From positions 62,001 to 126,000 of the forward strand of contig JAEXZS010000004.1 of the NCBI GenBank assembly GCA_023451375.1: a stretch of 64,000 nucleotides of DNA. The letters run 5' to 3'. Both the position numbers and the translations under genes were made by a program. Under the pieces are notes generated by a model. The model ran no database searches. It was not told the origin of the DNA and saw nothing but the letters and a program-made list of their open reading frames with translations. Position 1 is the first letter of the stretch. Each line of letters begins with the position of its first letter. The DNA is from Pseudomonadota bacterium (GTDB lineage: Bacteria > Pseudomonadota > Alphaproteobacteria > Caulobacterales > Caulobacteraceae). Below, piece by piece: positions 25,945-34,112 of the stretch.

Positions 25945-26742
25945 ATGCCTGCACCTGCTCCACGGCGCGCCCTGACCGGCGCGCAGATCGAACAATTCGT
26001 CACCGACGGCTTTGTCCGCATCGATGACGCCTTCCCAGGATTCCTCGCCGACCAGGCTCGTGACCTGCTCTGGCGCGACCTGGGGCTCGACCCCGGCGAT
26101 CCTTCAGGTTGGACCCAGTCCGTGGTCCGACTGGGAATGTACACACAGCCGCCCTTTGTGGCGGCGGCCAACACGCCGGTCCTTCACGCCGCTTTCGACC
26201 AGCTCGCTGGCCCAGGTCATTGGCGGCCATGCCGCGCCATGGGAACCTTCCCCGTGCGCTTTCCTTCGCCCGACGATCCCGGCGACGCCGGCTGGCACAT
26301 CGACGTCAGCTTCGGCCAGGACGAGCCGAATTTCCTCGACTGGCGCGCCAATATCCGTTCGCGCGGCCGGCTTCTGCTGATGCTGTTCCTGTTCTCCGAT
26401 GTTGGAGAGGAGGACGCGCCGACCCGCATCCGGATCGGCTCACACCGGGACATCGCGCGACGCCTGGCCCCGGCGGGCGAGAACGGTCTGACGCTGGGCG
26501 AGTTGGCGGCCACGGGCTTCGCCGAAAGCGCGCACCGACCCGAGGCTCTGGCCATCGGCCCGGCGGGGACGGTCTATCTCTGCCATCCCTTCCTGGTTCA
26601 TGCCGCCCAACCGCATCGCGGAACCCAGCCGCGCTTCATGGCCCAGCCGCCGCTGCTGCCCGCCGACTGGCCTGACGGCGGGGTCGATCCCGCCTGCCCT
26701 ATCGGCCGGGCCGTTCAGGACGCCCTGACCACGCCTGGCTGA
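25945..26742 (+). CDS. Phytanoyl-CoA dioxygenase (PhyH) family protein
   Basis: A 265-residue Fe(II)/2-oxoglutarate dioxygenase-like protein. The HxD iron motif is in WHIDVS and the distal histidine and 2-oxoglutarate-binding arginine are probably in LVHAAQPHRGTQPRF. The opening segment (FVTDGFVRIDDAF) is typical of PhyH proteins. Substrate unknown. It ends 2 bases before the stop of the convergent lipoprotein gene. Confidence 0.82.
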   Translation: MPAPAPRRALTGAQIEQFVTDGFVRIDDAFPGFLADQARDLLWRDLGLDPGDPSGWTQSVVRLGMYTQPPFVAAANTPVLHAAFDQLAGPGHWRPCRAMGTFPVRFPSPDDPGDAGWHIDVSFGQDEPNFLDWRANIRSRGRLLLMLFLFSDVGEEDAPTRIRIGSHRDIARRLAPAGENGLTLGELAATGFAESAHRPEALAIGPAGTVYLCHPFLVHAAQPHRGTQPRFMAQPPLLPADWPDGGVDPACPIGRAVQDALTTPG

Positions 26743-26744
26743 AC

Positions 26745-27164
26745 CTACCACTCGGCCTCGGCCTGCGCTTCTTCGCCGCCGGCGAGGCCGGGAACGGCGA
26801 TGCAGCGCTGGCGCGTGCCGCCGCCCGGCGCCGGCTCGACACGCGGGGCGACCGAGCTCACCGTCGTCCCGTCGGCGGCGTAAGTGGCCAGGAACTGACA
26901 GCCGGTCTGCAGATCGGTCAGCACATAGACCCCCGGCTTGTCCGTCGCCGTCTTCGACAGGGTGGCGCCGATCGCGGCCTGCAGGGCGCCGGCCGGATTC
27001 TCGATGATCTGCTGCGCCTGGACGGACCGGCTGTTGATCGCCTCGGCCGTGGCCTGGGCCGTGGCGGCCGTATCCTGAATCTCCTGCAGGGCGGAGGTGT
27101 CGATCTCACAGGCCGAGACGGCGAGCGCGAGCGCGGGAACGGCGAGGACGGTCAGGATTTTCAT
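26745..27164 (-). CDS. Hypothetical lipoprotein
   Basis: A 139-residue protein with a signal peptide and lipobox VSAC (Cys about residue 19), followed by an Ala/Gln/Glu-rich helix (TAATAQATAEAINSRSVQAQ) and a domain with two cysteines (TGCQFLATYA; RQRCIAVPG) that could form a disulphide. No known family. ATG 27164 gives the proper signal peptide; the open frame further upstream is not coding. Confidence 0.72.
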   Translation of the reverse strand: MKILTVLAVPALALAVSACEIDTSALQEIQDTAATAQATAEAINSRSVQAQQIIENPAGALQAAIGATLSKTATDKPGVYVLTDLQTGCQFLATYAADGTTVSSVAPRVEPAPGGGTRQRCIAVPGLAGGEEAQAEAEW

Positions 27165-27268
27165 GCCGCCATCCTGCCCGCCTCCCCGCCGCGTGTCAGT
27201 CAGACACAAGGTCTCATGCCGGCCCGCGCCTTGACCCCGCCCCCGCCGCATGGCCTTTGCGCCGCCTG

Positions 27269-28357
27269 ATGAAGACCGCCGACTTCGACTTCGACCTGCC
27301 CGAGGCGTGCATCGCCCTGCGCCCCGCCGATCCGCGCGATTCCGCCCGCCTGCTGGTGGTGAAGGAGGGCGCGCTGGATGACCGGATCATCCGCGACCTG
27401 CCCGACTTTCTGCGTCCCGGCGACGCTCTGGTCTTCAACGACACCCGCGTGATCCCCGCGCGCATGTCGGGCGTCCGGCAGCGCTCCGGTCCCGAAGGCG
27501 AGACCCTGACGGTCGAGGTCGAGGCCACCCTGCACCACCGCGACGCGCCGCACGTGTGGTCCGCCTTCATGAAGCCGGGCAAGCGCATCAAGGCCGGCGA
27601 CCGCATCCGCTTCGGCGCCCACGGCGACGCCGCCTGCGAACTGGGCCGCCTGGACGCGACCGTGGAGTCCAAGGGCGATGACGGCCTGGTGACGCTGAAG
27701 TTCGACCTGTCCGGCCCGGCGCTGGACGACGCCATCCGCGACGTCGGCGTCATGCCGCTGCCCCCCTATATCGCCGCCAAACGGCCCGAGGACGATCGCG
27801 ACCGGTCCGACTACCAGACCGTCTTCGCGGAGCACGACGGCTCGGTCGCCGCCCCCACCGCCGGCCTGCACTTCACCCCCGCCCTGCTCGACGCGATCCG
27901 CGCCAGGGGCGTCTCGACCTACGCGGTGACATTGCACGTCGGCGCCGGCACCTTCCTGCCGGTCAAGGCCGACGACACGGCCGACCACAAGATGCACTCC
28001 GAATGGGGCGAGGTGTCCGTCGAGACGGCCGAGGCCTTGAACGCCGTTCACGCCGCCGGCGGCCGAATCGTCTGCGTCGGCACCACCTCCCTGCGCCTGC
28101 TGGAAAGCGCCACGGGGGAGGACGGCGTGGTCCGCCCCTTCCACGGCGACACGGCCATCTTCATCACCCCGGGCTACCGCTTCCGCGCGGTCGACGTGCT
28201 GATGACCAACTTCCACCTGCCGAAGTCGACGCTGTTCATGTTGGTCAGCGCCTTCGCCGGGCTGGAGACTATGAAGACCGCCTACGCCCATGCGATCGAG
28301 GCCGGCTACCGCTTCTACTCCTACGGCGACGGCTCCCTGCTGTTCCGCGCCCCATGA
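27269..28357 (+). CDS. queA: S-adenosylmethionine:tRNA ribosyltransferase-isomerase QueA
   Basis: QueA transfers the ribosyl moiety of AdoMet to preQ1 in tRNA, making epoxyqueuosine. The 362-residue protein carries family segments VFNDTRVIPAR, SVAAPTAGLHFTP, GVSTYAVTLHVGAGTF and TNFHLPKSTLFMLVSAF. ATG 27269 is preferred to a TTG four codons upstream. The stop overlaps the start of the following gene in ATGA. The tgt gene usually near queA is not in the window. Confidence 0.95.
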   Translation: MKTADFDFDLPEACIALRPADPRDSARLLVVKEGALDDRIIRDLPDFLRPGDALVFNDTRVIPARMSGVRQRSGPEGETLTVEVEATLHHRDAPHVWSAFMKPGKRIKAGDRIRFGAHGDAACELGRLDATVESKGDDGLVTLKFDLSGPALDDAIRDVGVMPLPPYIAAKRPEDDRDRSDYQTVFAEHDGSVAAPTAGLHFTPALLDAIRARGVSTYAVTLHVGAGTFLPVKADDTADHKMHSEWGEVSVETAEALNAVHAAGGRIVCVGTTSLRLLESATGEDGVVRPFHGDTAIFITPGYRFRAVDVLMTNFHLPKSTLFMLVSAFAGLETMKTAYAHAIEAGYRFYSYGDGSLLFRAP

Positions 28358-28821
28358 CCGACGGCCTGGCCGCCACGCTTGAGGTCCTGGCGACGGCCGC
28401 GCGCGACCTGCGCGGGCCCTGGTGGGTGTTCGGCGGCGCGGCCATGGCGCTGGCAGGGCTGGAGGATCTGGCAACGCCCGACGTCGATGTGCTGGCCGCG
28501 CCCGACGACGCGCGCCGGCTGATCGCGACCCTGGGCGGCTCGGTGGTCGAGGATCCCGGTCACGGCCTGTTCCGCTCCCGCGTCTTCGGCAAGGCCTCTA
28601 CCACCCCCGTCCCGATCGAGGTGATGGCCGACATGGACGTGCGCGCCGGAACGGAGTGGACCCGCGTCGCCTTCGCTACCCGGCTGTCGGTCGCGCTGGA
28701 CGCTGGGCCGGTCTTCATCCCGACCATCGACGAGCAAATCGCCACCTGCCGCCTGTTCGGCCGCCCGAAGGACCTCCAGCGCGCCGCGCGGCTGGAGATT
28801 CTGCGGAGCCGGTCTCAGTAG
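28354..28821 (+). CDS. Nucleotidyltransferase-fold protein
   Basis: A 155-residue protein resembling minimal nucleotidyltransferases: WWVFGGAAMALAGLEDLATPDVDVL gives a GG-x-A and D-x-D pattern in the expected place, followed by VPIEVMADMD. It is probably related to HEPN/MNT-type or DUF-type nucleotidyltransferases, but no partner toxin or antitoxin is adjacent. It is coupled to queA by an ATGA overlap and overlaps the PBP1A stop by 7 bases. Confidence 0.65.
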   Translation: MTDGLAATLEVLATAARDLRGPWWVFGGAAMALAGLEDLATPDVDVLAAPDDARRLIATLGGSVVEDPGHGLFRSRVFGKASTTPVPIEVMADMDVRAGTEWTRVAFATRLSVALDAGPVFIPTIDEQIATCRLFGRPKDLQRAARLEILRSRSQ

Positions 28822-31235
28822 AGGCCGCTCAGGTCCTCGGCGGGCTCCCGCTTCGGCGGCGGCGGCGCTGATGGCGGCGGCGGCGCGGTCCCAGCGGCCG
28901 CGGCGGCGGCCTCCTGCTCGCGACGGATCACGTCATAGTAGTTCTGCGGCCCCTGCGGGATCACCGGCGCCTGCACCGGCGGCGGCGCCTGGCGCTCGGT
29001 GCCCGGACGGAAGGCTTCCTCGATGCCGTTGACCGTGCGGAACACCGCGTTCTTGGGCCGCACGAAGGGCCGCGCCGGCCGCTCCTCCAGCGCCGTCTGC
29101 ATGAACTGGGTGAAGACCGGCACCGCCGCCGTCGAGCCCGTCTCGCCGTAACCCAGCGGCCGGTTGTCGTCGAAGCCGATGAAGACCCCCACCACGATGT
29201 CGGTGGTGAAGCCCACGAACCAGGCCGAGCGGTACTCGTTGGTCGTGCCCGTCTTCCCCGCGACCCAGCGGCCCAGGCCCCGCGCGCTGGCGGCCGTGCC
29301 GCGCTGGATCACGCCCTCCAGCATCGAGCTGATCTGATAGGCGGTGATCGGGTCGATCACCTGCGTCCCGCGCGGCTGCAGCCGGGGCGATTCCTGGCCG
29401 GAGAAGCCGCGTCCGCATTCGCGGCACTGGCGGCTGTCGGCCTTGAAGATGGTCTCGCCGTTCCGGTCCTGGACGTAGTCGATCAGATACGGGTTCACGC
29501 GTCGGCCGCCGTTGGCGAAGGCGGCGTAGCCGGCGGTGATGTCCAGCGGGGTCACCTCGCCGGCGCCCAGCGACACCGACAGGTTCGGCGTGAGGCCCGG
29601 CAGGCCCATCCGCTCCGACTGCTCGACGATCTTCTTCATGCCCACATCCTGGGCCAGGCGCACCGTCATCACATTGCGCGACAGCTCCAGCCCCCGGCGC
29701 AGCGTCTGCGGCCCGTAGTATTCGCGGCTGTAGTTCTCGGGCGTCCAGCGCTGGCCGTTCGGTCCGCCGGCGAAGCTGATCGGCGCGTCCAACACGATCG
29801 AGGCCGGGGTGAAGTCGCCCTCCAGCGCCGTCGCATAGACGAAGGGCTTGAAGGCCGAGCCCGGCTGCCGCTTGGCCTGGGTCGCGCGGTTGAAGCTGCT
29901 CAGCGCGTAGGAATAGCCGCCCACCATCGCCAGCACCCGGCCCGACTGCGGCTCGATCGCCACCAGGGCGCCGTTCACGCGCGGCACCTGCTTCAGCGCG
30001 TACTGGCCGCCGGTCTTCTGCACATGGATCAGGTCGCCCCGCTCCAGCCGGCGGTTGGCGTTGGCCCAGACCGCGTCGGCAGCGATCAGCGTGCCGGTCT
30101 CGTCGCCCCGAGCGGTGCGGATGCGCACCGTATCGCCGCTGACGCTCTCGACCGCCGCCACTTCCCAGGCGCGACGCTCGGGCGGTGTCTTCTGCTGCTC
30201 CAGCGCCTCTTCCTGCCAGCCCTCGGCGAAATCGGTCTCGCCCCAGGCCCCGCGCCAGCCGTGGCGCCGGTCATAGTTCTCCAGCCCCTGCATCAGTGCC
30301 TCGCGCGCCGCCGTCTGCAGCGTCGGGTCCAGCGTCGTGCGCATGTAGAAGCCGCCGGCGCGCAGCTGCTCGCCGAACTGCGGATTGGCGCTGGCCTGGC
30401 GGCGCGCCTCCTCGACGAAGAAGTCCGCGTCCTTGTATTCGGCGCGCTGCGGCGCGTCGCGGGTGTTCAGGGGCGTGGCGCGCGCCTGCTGCAGCTCGGC
30501 CTCCGTCAGCCAGCCGCTCTGCTCCATCTCGCCCAGCACCCAGTCGCGCCGGCCCTTGGCTGCGCCGGGGTGACGCTTCGGATGATAGTTGTTCGGCCCC
30601 TTCGGCAGGGCCGCCAGGAAGGCCGCCTCGTCCGGCTTCAGCTGGCTCAGCGACTTGCCGAAATAGTTGTAGGCGGCCGAGGCGATGCCGTACGACCGAT
30701 AGCCCAGGAAGATCTCGTTCAGATACAGTTCGAGGATCTGCTCCTTCGACAGCGTCGCCTCCAGCCGGTTGGCCAGGATGGCTTCCTTCAGCTTGCGGTT
30801 CAGGCTGGTCTCATTGGTCAGCAGGACGTTCTTGGCCACCTGCTGCGTGATGGTCGAACCGCCCTCCAGCCGCCGGCCCGAGGCCAGGTTGAAGACGTTC
30901 TTGATCGAGGCGCGGGCGATGCCCGACACGTCGATGCCGCCGTGCTGGAAGAAGTTGCGGTCCTCGGCGGCCAGGAAGGCGTGGATCACCGGCTCGGGGA
31001 TCTGGTCGTAGGAGACGTAGATCCGCCGCTCGTCCGAGAACTCCCCGATCAGGGTGCCGTCGCCGGCATAGACCCGCGTCGCCGTCGGCGGGCGATAGTC
31101 GGCCAGCTCGGACGCGTCGGGCAGGTCGTGGAACAGCCAGGCCGCATAGACCGCGACCACCAGGCCGGCCAGGGCGATCGCGCCCAGCAGGACCATCCCG
31201 GCCCAGACGAACCAGCGTTCGGCAATCTTCACCAT
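28815..31235 (-). CDS. mrcA: Penicillin-binding protein 1A
   Basis: A bifunctional peptidoglycan glycosyltransferase/transpeptidase. The 806-residue protein has an N-terminal membrane anchor (about residues 10-32), a GT51 domain (EDRNFFQHGGID; GGSTITQQVAKN; EAILANRLE; ELYLNEIFLG), an OB-like insert, and a transpeptidase domain with the serine in QPGSAFKPFVYA, SRN in LELSRNVMT and KTG in WVAGKTGTTNEYR. The tail is Pro/Gln-rich. ATG 31235 gives the proper membrane anchor; the longer frame is not needed. It is divergent from ohr. Confidence 0.93.
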   Translation of the reverse strand: MVKIAERWFVWAGMVLLGAIALAGLVVAVYAAWLFHDLPDASELADYRPPTATRVYAGDGTLIGEFSDERRIYVSYDQIPEPVIHAFLAAEDRNFFQHGGIDVSGIARASIKNVFNLASGRRLEGGSTITQQVAKNVLLTNETSLNRKLKEAILANRLEATLSKEQILELYLNEIFLGYRSYGIASAAYNYFGKSLSQLKPDEAAFLAALPKGPNNYHPKRHPGAAKGRRDWVLGEMEQSGWLTEAELQQARATPLNTRDAPQRAEYKDADFFVEEARRQASANPQFGEQLRAGGFYMRTTLDPTLQTAAREALMQGLENYDRRHGWRGAWGETDFAEGWQEEALEQQKTPPERRAWEVAAVESVSGDTVRIRTARGDETGTLIAADAVWANANRRLERGDLIHVQKTGGQYALKQVPRVNGALVAIEPQSGRVLAMVGGYSYALSSFNRATQAKRQPGSAFKPFVYATALEGDFTPASIVLDAPISFAGGPNGQRWTPENYSREYYGPQTLRRGLELSRNVMTVRLAQDVGMKKIVEQSERMGLPGLTPNLSVSLGAGEVTPLDITAGYAAFANGGRRVNPYLIDYVQDRNGETIFKADSRQCRECGRGFSGQESPRLQPRGTQVIDPITAYQISSMLEGVIQRGTAASARGLGRWVAGKTGTTNEYRSAWFVGFTTDIVVGVFIGFDDNRPLGYGETGSTAAVPVFTQFMQTALEERPARPFVRPKNAVFRTVNGIEEAFRPGTERQAPPPVQAPVIPQGPQNYYDVIRREQEAAAAAAGTAPPPPSAPPPPKREPAEDLSGLY

Positions 31236-31370
31236 GCACTCCGACAGACGCGCCCCGAACGGCTGCTTTAGCCCGCGTCGCCCCCAAAGCGCTAGGGCGA
31301 CGATGCAACGCCCCTTCCTCCTCGCCCGCCAGCCCCCATATCGCAAGCCTCACCGCAAAGGAGCCTGCCC

Positions 31371-31799
31371 ATGGAAGTCCTGTACCGCGCCCAGTCCACC
31401 GCCTCGGGCGGCGGCCGTGAAGACGGCCGTTCCGCCACCGACGACGGCAAGATCGACGTCAAGCTGTCCACGCCCAGGGAGATGGGCGGCAAGGGCGGCG
31501 ACGGCACCAACCCCGAGCAGCTGTTCGCCACCGGCTACGCCGCCTGCTACCTGGGCGCCCTGCGTCTGGTCAGCGGCAAGGCCGGCACGCCCGTCGGCCC
31601 CGACACCAAGGTCACCGCCGGCGTCGGCTTCGGCAAGAACACCAGGGGCGAAGGCTTCAACCTGGATGTCGACCTGACCGTCACCGACCACGGCCTGGAA
31701 CAGTCCGTCATCGACGACCTGATCCAGAAGGCCCATCAGGTCTGCCCCTACTCCAACGCCACCCGCGGCAACGTGGATGTGCGCCTGAGCGCTGGCTAA
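31371..31799 (+). CDS. ohr: Organic hydroperoxide resistance protein Ohr
   Basis: Ohr is a thiol peroxidase of the OsmC/Ohr family that reduces organic hydroperoxides. The 142-residue protein has the two active-site cysteines in GYAACYLGAL and HQVCPYSNATRGNVDV, and the catalytic arginine is probably in TPREMGGKG. No ohrR gene is adjacent. The strong ribosome-binding site AAAGGAG precedes ATG 31371. Repeat element B begins 9 bases after the stop. Confidence 0.93.
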   Translation: MEVLYRAQSTASGGGREDGRSATDDGKIDVKLSTPREMGGKGGDGTNPEQLFATGYAACYLGALRLVSGKAGTPVGPDTKVTAGVGFGKNTRGEGFNLDVDLTVTDHGLEQSVIDDLIQKAHQVCPYSNATRGNVDVRLSAG

Positions 31800-31807
31800 C
31801 CCCACCT

Positions 31808-31932
31808 CCGCTCATCCCGGCGAAAGCCGGGACCCAGTGCTTTAGGCGATGGCTACGTGTCCTTCTCGAGGTCGTCGTCCAACGCACTGCCGCCCAAAAG
31901 AACTGGGTCCCGGCTTTCGCCGGGATGAGCGG
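31808..31932. repeat. Inverted-repeat element B (REP-doublet type)
   Basis: A 125-bp element with perfect 31-bp arms (31808-31838 and 31902-31932). Each arm folds on itself (CATCCCGGC-gaaa-GCCGGGA) and starts CCGCTCATCC at the outer end. It lies between ohr and cobS, ending 38 bases before the cobS start. The arms are nearly identical to those of element C on the other side of cobS; the 63-bp spacers are unrelated. Confidence 0.92.
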
Positions 31933-31970
31933 GGTTTAAGTGTCCCCTCGCCTGCGCTAATCGCACACCC

Positions 31971-32975
31971 ATGACCTCCCCGCTCGACGCCTCCCCCGAT
32001 CCGCTGCTGACGCTGGAACCCCACCGCCGCGTGACCCTGCGCGAGGCCTTCGGGATCGACAGCGACATGACCGTGCCGGCCTTCACCGAGCGCGACAGCC
32101 ATGTGCCCGAGATCGACGACGCCTACCGTTTCGATCCCCAGACCACGATCGCCATCTGCGCCGGCTTCGCCTTCGACCGCCGCGTCATGGTCCAGGGCTA
32201 TCACGGCACCGGCAAGTCGACCCACATCGAACAGGTCGCCGCCCGCCTGAACTGGCCGCTGGTCCGCATCAACCTGGACAGCCACGTCAGCCGCATCGAC
32301 CTGGTCGGCAAGGACGCCATCGTCCTTAAGGACGGCAAGCAGATCACCGAGTTCCGCGAGGGCATCCTGCCCTGGGCCCTGCAGCGCCCCGTCGCCCTGG
32401 TGTTCGACGAATACGACGCCGGCCGCCCAGACGTGATGTTCGTCATCCAGCGCGTGTTGGAGGCGCAAGGCCGCCTGACCCTGCTGGACCAGAACCGCGT
32501 CATCCGCCCCAACAAGCATTTCCGCCTGTTCGCCACGACCAATACCATCGGCCTAGGCGACACCACGGGCCTGTACCACGGTGCCCAGCAGATCAATCAG
32601 GCCCAGCTGGACCGCTGGAACATCGTCACGACGCTGAACTACCTCGACCACGACGTCGAGGCCGAGATCGTCGCCGCCAAGGTGCCCGAGTGGAAGGACG
32701 CCGACGGCCGCCGCCGCATCGCCGCCATGGTCCGCGTCGCCGACATGACCCGCAACGCCTTCATGAACGGCGACATCTCCACCGTCATGTCGCCCCGCAC
32801 CGTCATCACCTGGGCCCAGAACGCCATCATCTTCGGCGGCGACGTCGCCCTCAGCTTCCGCCTCACCTTCCTGAACAAGTGCGACGAACTGGAACGGCCG
32901 ACCATAGCGGAGTTCTACCAGCGGGCGTTCGGGGAGGATTTGCCCGAGGCGGCGACGCGAGTGAAGGTGGGTTAA
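31971..32975 (+). CDS. cobS: Cobaltochelatase subunit CobS
   Basis: CobS is the AAA+ ATPase subunit of the aerobic cobaltochelatase (CobN-CobS-CobT) that inserts cobalt into the corrin ring. The 334-residue protein has Walker A in GYHGTGKST, Walker B in LVFDEYDAG, sensor residues in LFATTNTIGLG and an arginine-finger region SPRTVITWAQ. cobT, which normally follows, is absent from the window, and the usual upstream neighbours (BolA and J-domain genes) are 6-7 kb away. The gene is bracketed by repeat elements B and C. Confidence 0.93.
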   Translation: MTSPLDASPDPLLTLEPHRRVTLREAFGIDSDMTVPAFTERDSHVPEIDDAYRFDPQTTIAICAGFAFDRRVMVQGYHGTGKSTHIEQVAARLNWPLVRINLDSHVSRIDLVGKDAIVLKDGKQITEFREGILPWALQRPVALVFDEYDAGRPDVMFVIQRVLEAQGRLTLLDQNRVIRPNKHFRLFATTNTIGLGDTTGLYHGAQQINQAQLDRWNIVTTLNYLDHDVEAEIVAAKVPEWKDADGRRRIAAMVRVADMTRNAFMNGDISTVMSPRTVITWAQNAIIFGGDVALSFRLTFLNKCDELERPTIAEFYQRAFGEDLPEAATRVKVG

Positions 32976-32981
32976 CCCTCT

Positions 32982-33098
32982 CCGCTCATCCCGGCGAATG
33001 CCGGGATCCAGATCCACACTCCAACCCGTCCGGCGGCCCTCCTTACAATCTGAAGGCGAGTCTGTAATCTGGATCCCGGCATTCGCCGGGATGAGCGG
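32982..33098. repeat. Inverted-repeat element C (REP-doublet type)
   Basis: A 117-bp element with perfect 32-bp arms (32982-33013 and 33067-33098), each an internal hairpin (CATCCCGGC-gaat-GCCGGGATC). It starts 6 bases after the cobS stop and ends 15 bases before the GIY-YIG start codon. The arms differ from those of element B at only a few positions. Confidence 0.92.
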
Positions 33099-33113
33099 GT
33101 TGGAGGGGCGTTG

Positions 33114-33443
33114 ATGGCCAAACAGGCTTGGGCCATGCGCCGCGACGACGCTCCAGTCGGCTTCTGGGTCTACATCATGGCCAACCGGCGCAACGGTGCG
33201 ATTTACACCGGCAATACGGATGACCTTGCCCGACGCGTTCATCAACACCGCGAAGGACGCATCGCCGGCTTCACCCAACGCTACAGCTGCAAGACGCTGG
33301 TCTGGGCCGAATGCCACGAAAGTCGCGACGCCGCCTTCCGTCGCGAACGCGCGATCAAGGAATGGCGTCGGTCGTGGAAGCTGATGCTGATCGAAGAGCG
33401 CAACCCGACATGGCGGGACATGCTGCTGGACTATGTGAGTTGA
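33114..33443 (+). CDS. GIY-YIG nuclease family protein
   Basis: A 109-residue stand-alone GIY-YIG endonuclease domain (UPF0213/YhbQ-like). The GIY-YIG core appears as WVYIMAN and IYTGNTDD, with the catalytic arginine in LARRVHQHR and the metal-binding glutamate in RRERAIKEWRR; NPTWRDM closes the domain. The catalytic residues look intact. GGAGGGG is a good ribosome-binding site for ATG 33114. The biological role of these small proteins is not well established. Repeat element C lies immediately upstream, so the promoter must be in or before the repeat unless transcription comes from cobS. Confidence 0.9.
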   Translation: MAKQAWAMRRDDAPVGFWVYIMANRRNGAIYTGNTDDLARRVHQHREGRIAGFTQRYSCKTLVWAECHESRDAAFRRERAIKEWRRSWKLMLIEERNPTWRDMLLDYVS

Positions 33444-33447
33444 GGGA

Positions 33448-34023
33448 TCACCCTCTCTCCCCGTTCCGCCAGCTCCCCGCCGCCATCGTTCGCGCCACAT
33501 CCCGCACGCCTTCCGGCCAGCCCTCCACCGCCGCGTCGAACGCCGTCCAGTCGCCGGCGAACAGCATGCGCGTCGCCTCCTCGTAGTTGGGCAGGTCGCC
33601 GGCCATGGCGGTCATGAAGCGATAGGTCGCCTCGCGCGCCCGGCGCACGCGGTCCGGTCCCTCGGCCTCCCGCATGGCGGCCTCGACGATCCGTCGCAGC
33701 GCCGCCGAGGCGCCGCCCGGCTGGCCGGCCAGCCAGTCCCAGTGGCGCGGCAGCAGCGTCACCTCCCGCGCCGTGACCCCCAGCTTCGGCCGCCCCGGCC
33801 CCTTCCGGGTTTCCGGCGCCTCGGGCAACCGGGCCAGCGCCGCTTCCAGGTCGCCGCGCAAGTCGAACTCGGCCGTCCGTCCCGTCGCCAGGTCGAAGAC
33901 CAGCACGTCGTCGCCCGCGTCGGCGGCGGCCTTGACGGCAGGCAACACTTCGCGCGGCGCGCCCCGGGCGATCAGGCGGGCGCCGGAAAAGGCGGCGCAG
34001 TCCATGTCGAAGGTCGGGGTCAT
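33448..34023 (-). CDS. DUF2239 family protein
   Basis: A 191-residue protein that fits DUF2239: it opens with FSGARLIARGAPREVLPAVKAAA, has a DNA-binding-like basic stretch KGPGRPKLGVTAREVTLLPRHWDWL in the middle, and a helical C-terminus. The GRPKLG-type segment resembles an AT-hook followed by a helix pair, which suggests a nucleic-acid function, but none is established. It has its own promoter with direct repeats (34050-34090). Convergent with the GIY-YIG gene. Confidence 0.8.
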   Translation of the reverse strand: MTPTFDMDCAAFSGARLIARGAPREVLPAVKAAADAGDDVLVFDLATGRTAEFDLRGDLEAALARLPEAPETRKGPGRPKLGVTAREVTLLPRHWDWLAGQPGGASAALRRIVEAAMREAEGPDRVRRAREATYRFMTAMAGDLPNYEEATRMLFAGDWTAFDAAVEGWPEGVRDVARTMAAGSWRNGERG

Positions 34024-34049
34024 GGGTGGTCTCCGTGGGTAGCGGCGAC

Positions 34050-34090
34050 GATTTACCCGGATGATTTAGACGAGTCAATATTACCCGGAT
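34050..34090 (-). promoter_or_regulatory. Promoter and direct-repeat operator of the DUF2239 gene
   Basis: On the minus strand TTGACT (34073-34078) and TAAATC (34050-34055) are separated by 17 bases, a good sigma-70-type promoter with a start near 34043 and a short leader. The ten-base sequence ATCCGGGTAA occurs twice, at 34081-34090 just upstream of the -35 and at 34053-34062 overlapping the -10. The two copies are 28 bases apart, close to whole helical turns. This is a typical repressor layout; the regulator is not known. Confidence 0.6.
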
Positions 34091-34112
34091 ATATACGTCC
34101 CGGTTTCGCATC

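Noticed and set aside
28354..28821. Toxin-antitoxin system based on the nucleotidyltransferase-like protein
   Set aside because: The neighbours are queA (overlapping) and PBP1A; there is no HEPN or other partner gene.
31808..33098. B-cobS-C as a composite transposon
   Set aside because: No transposase and no target-site duplication could be recognised. The elements also occur singly (A), so bracketing by chance is possible; it is kept only as a finding.
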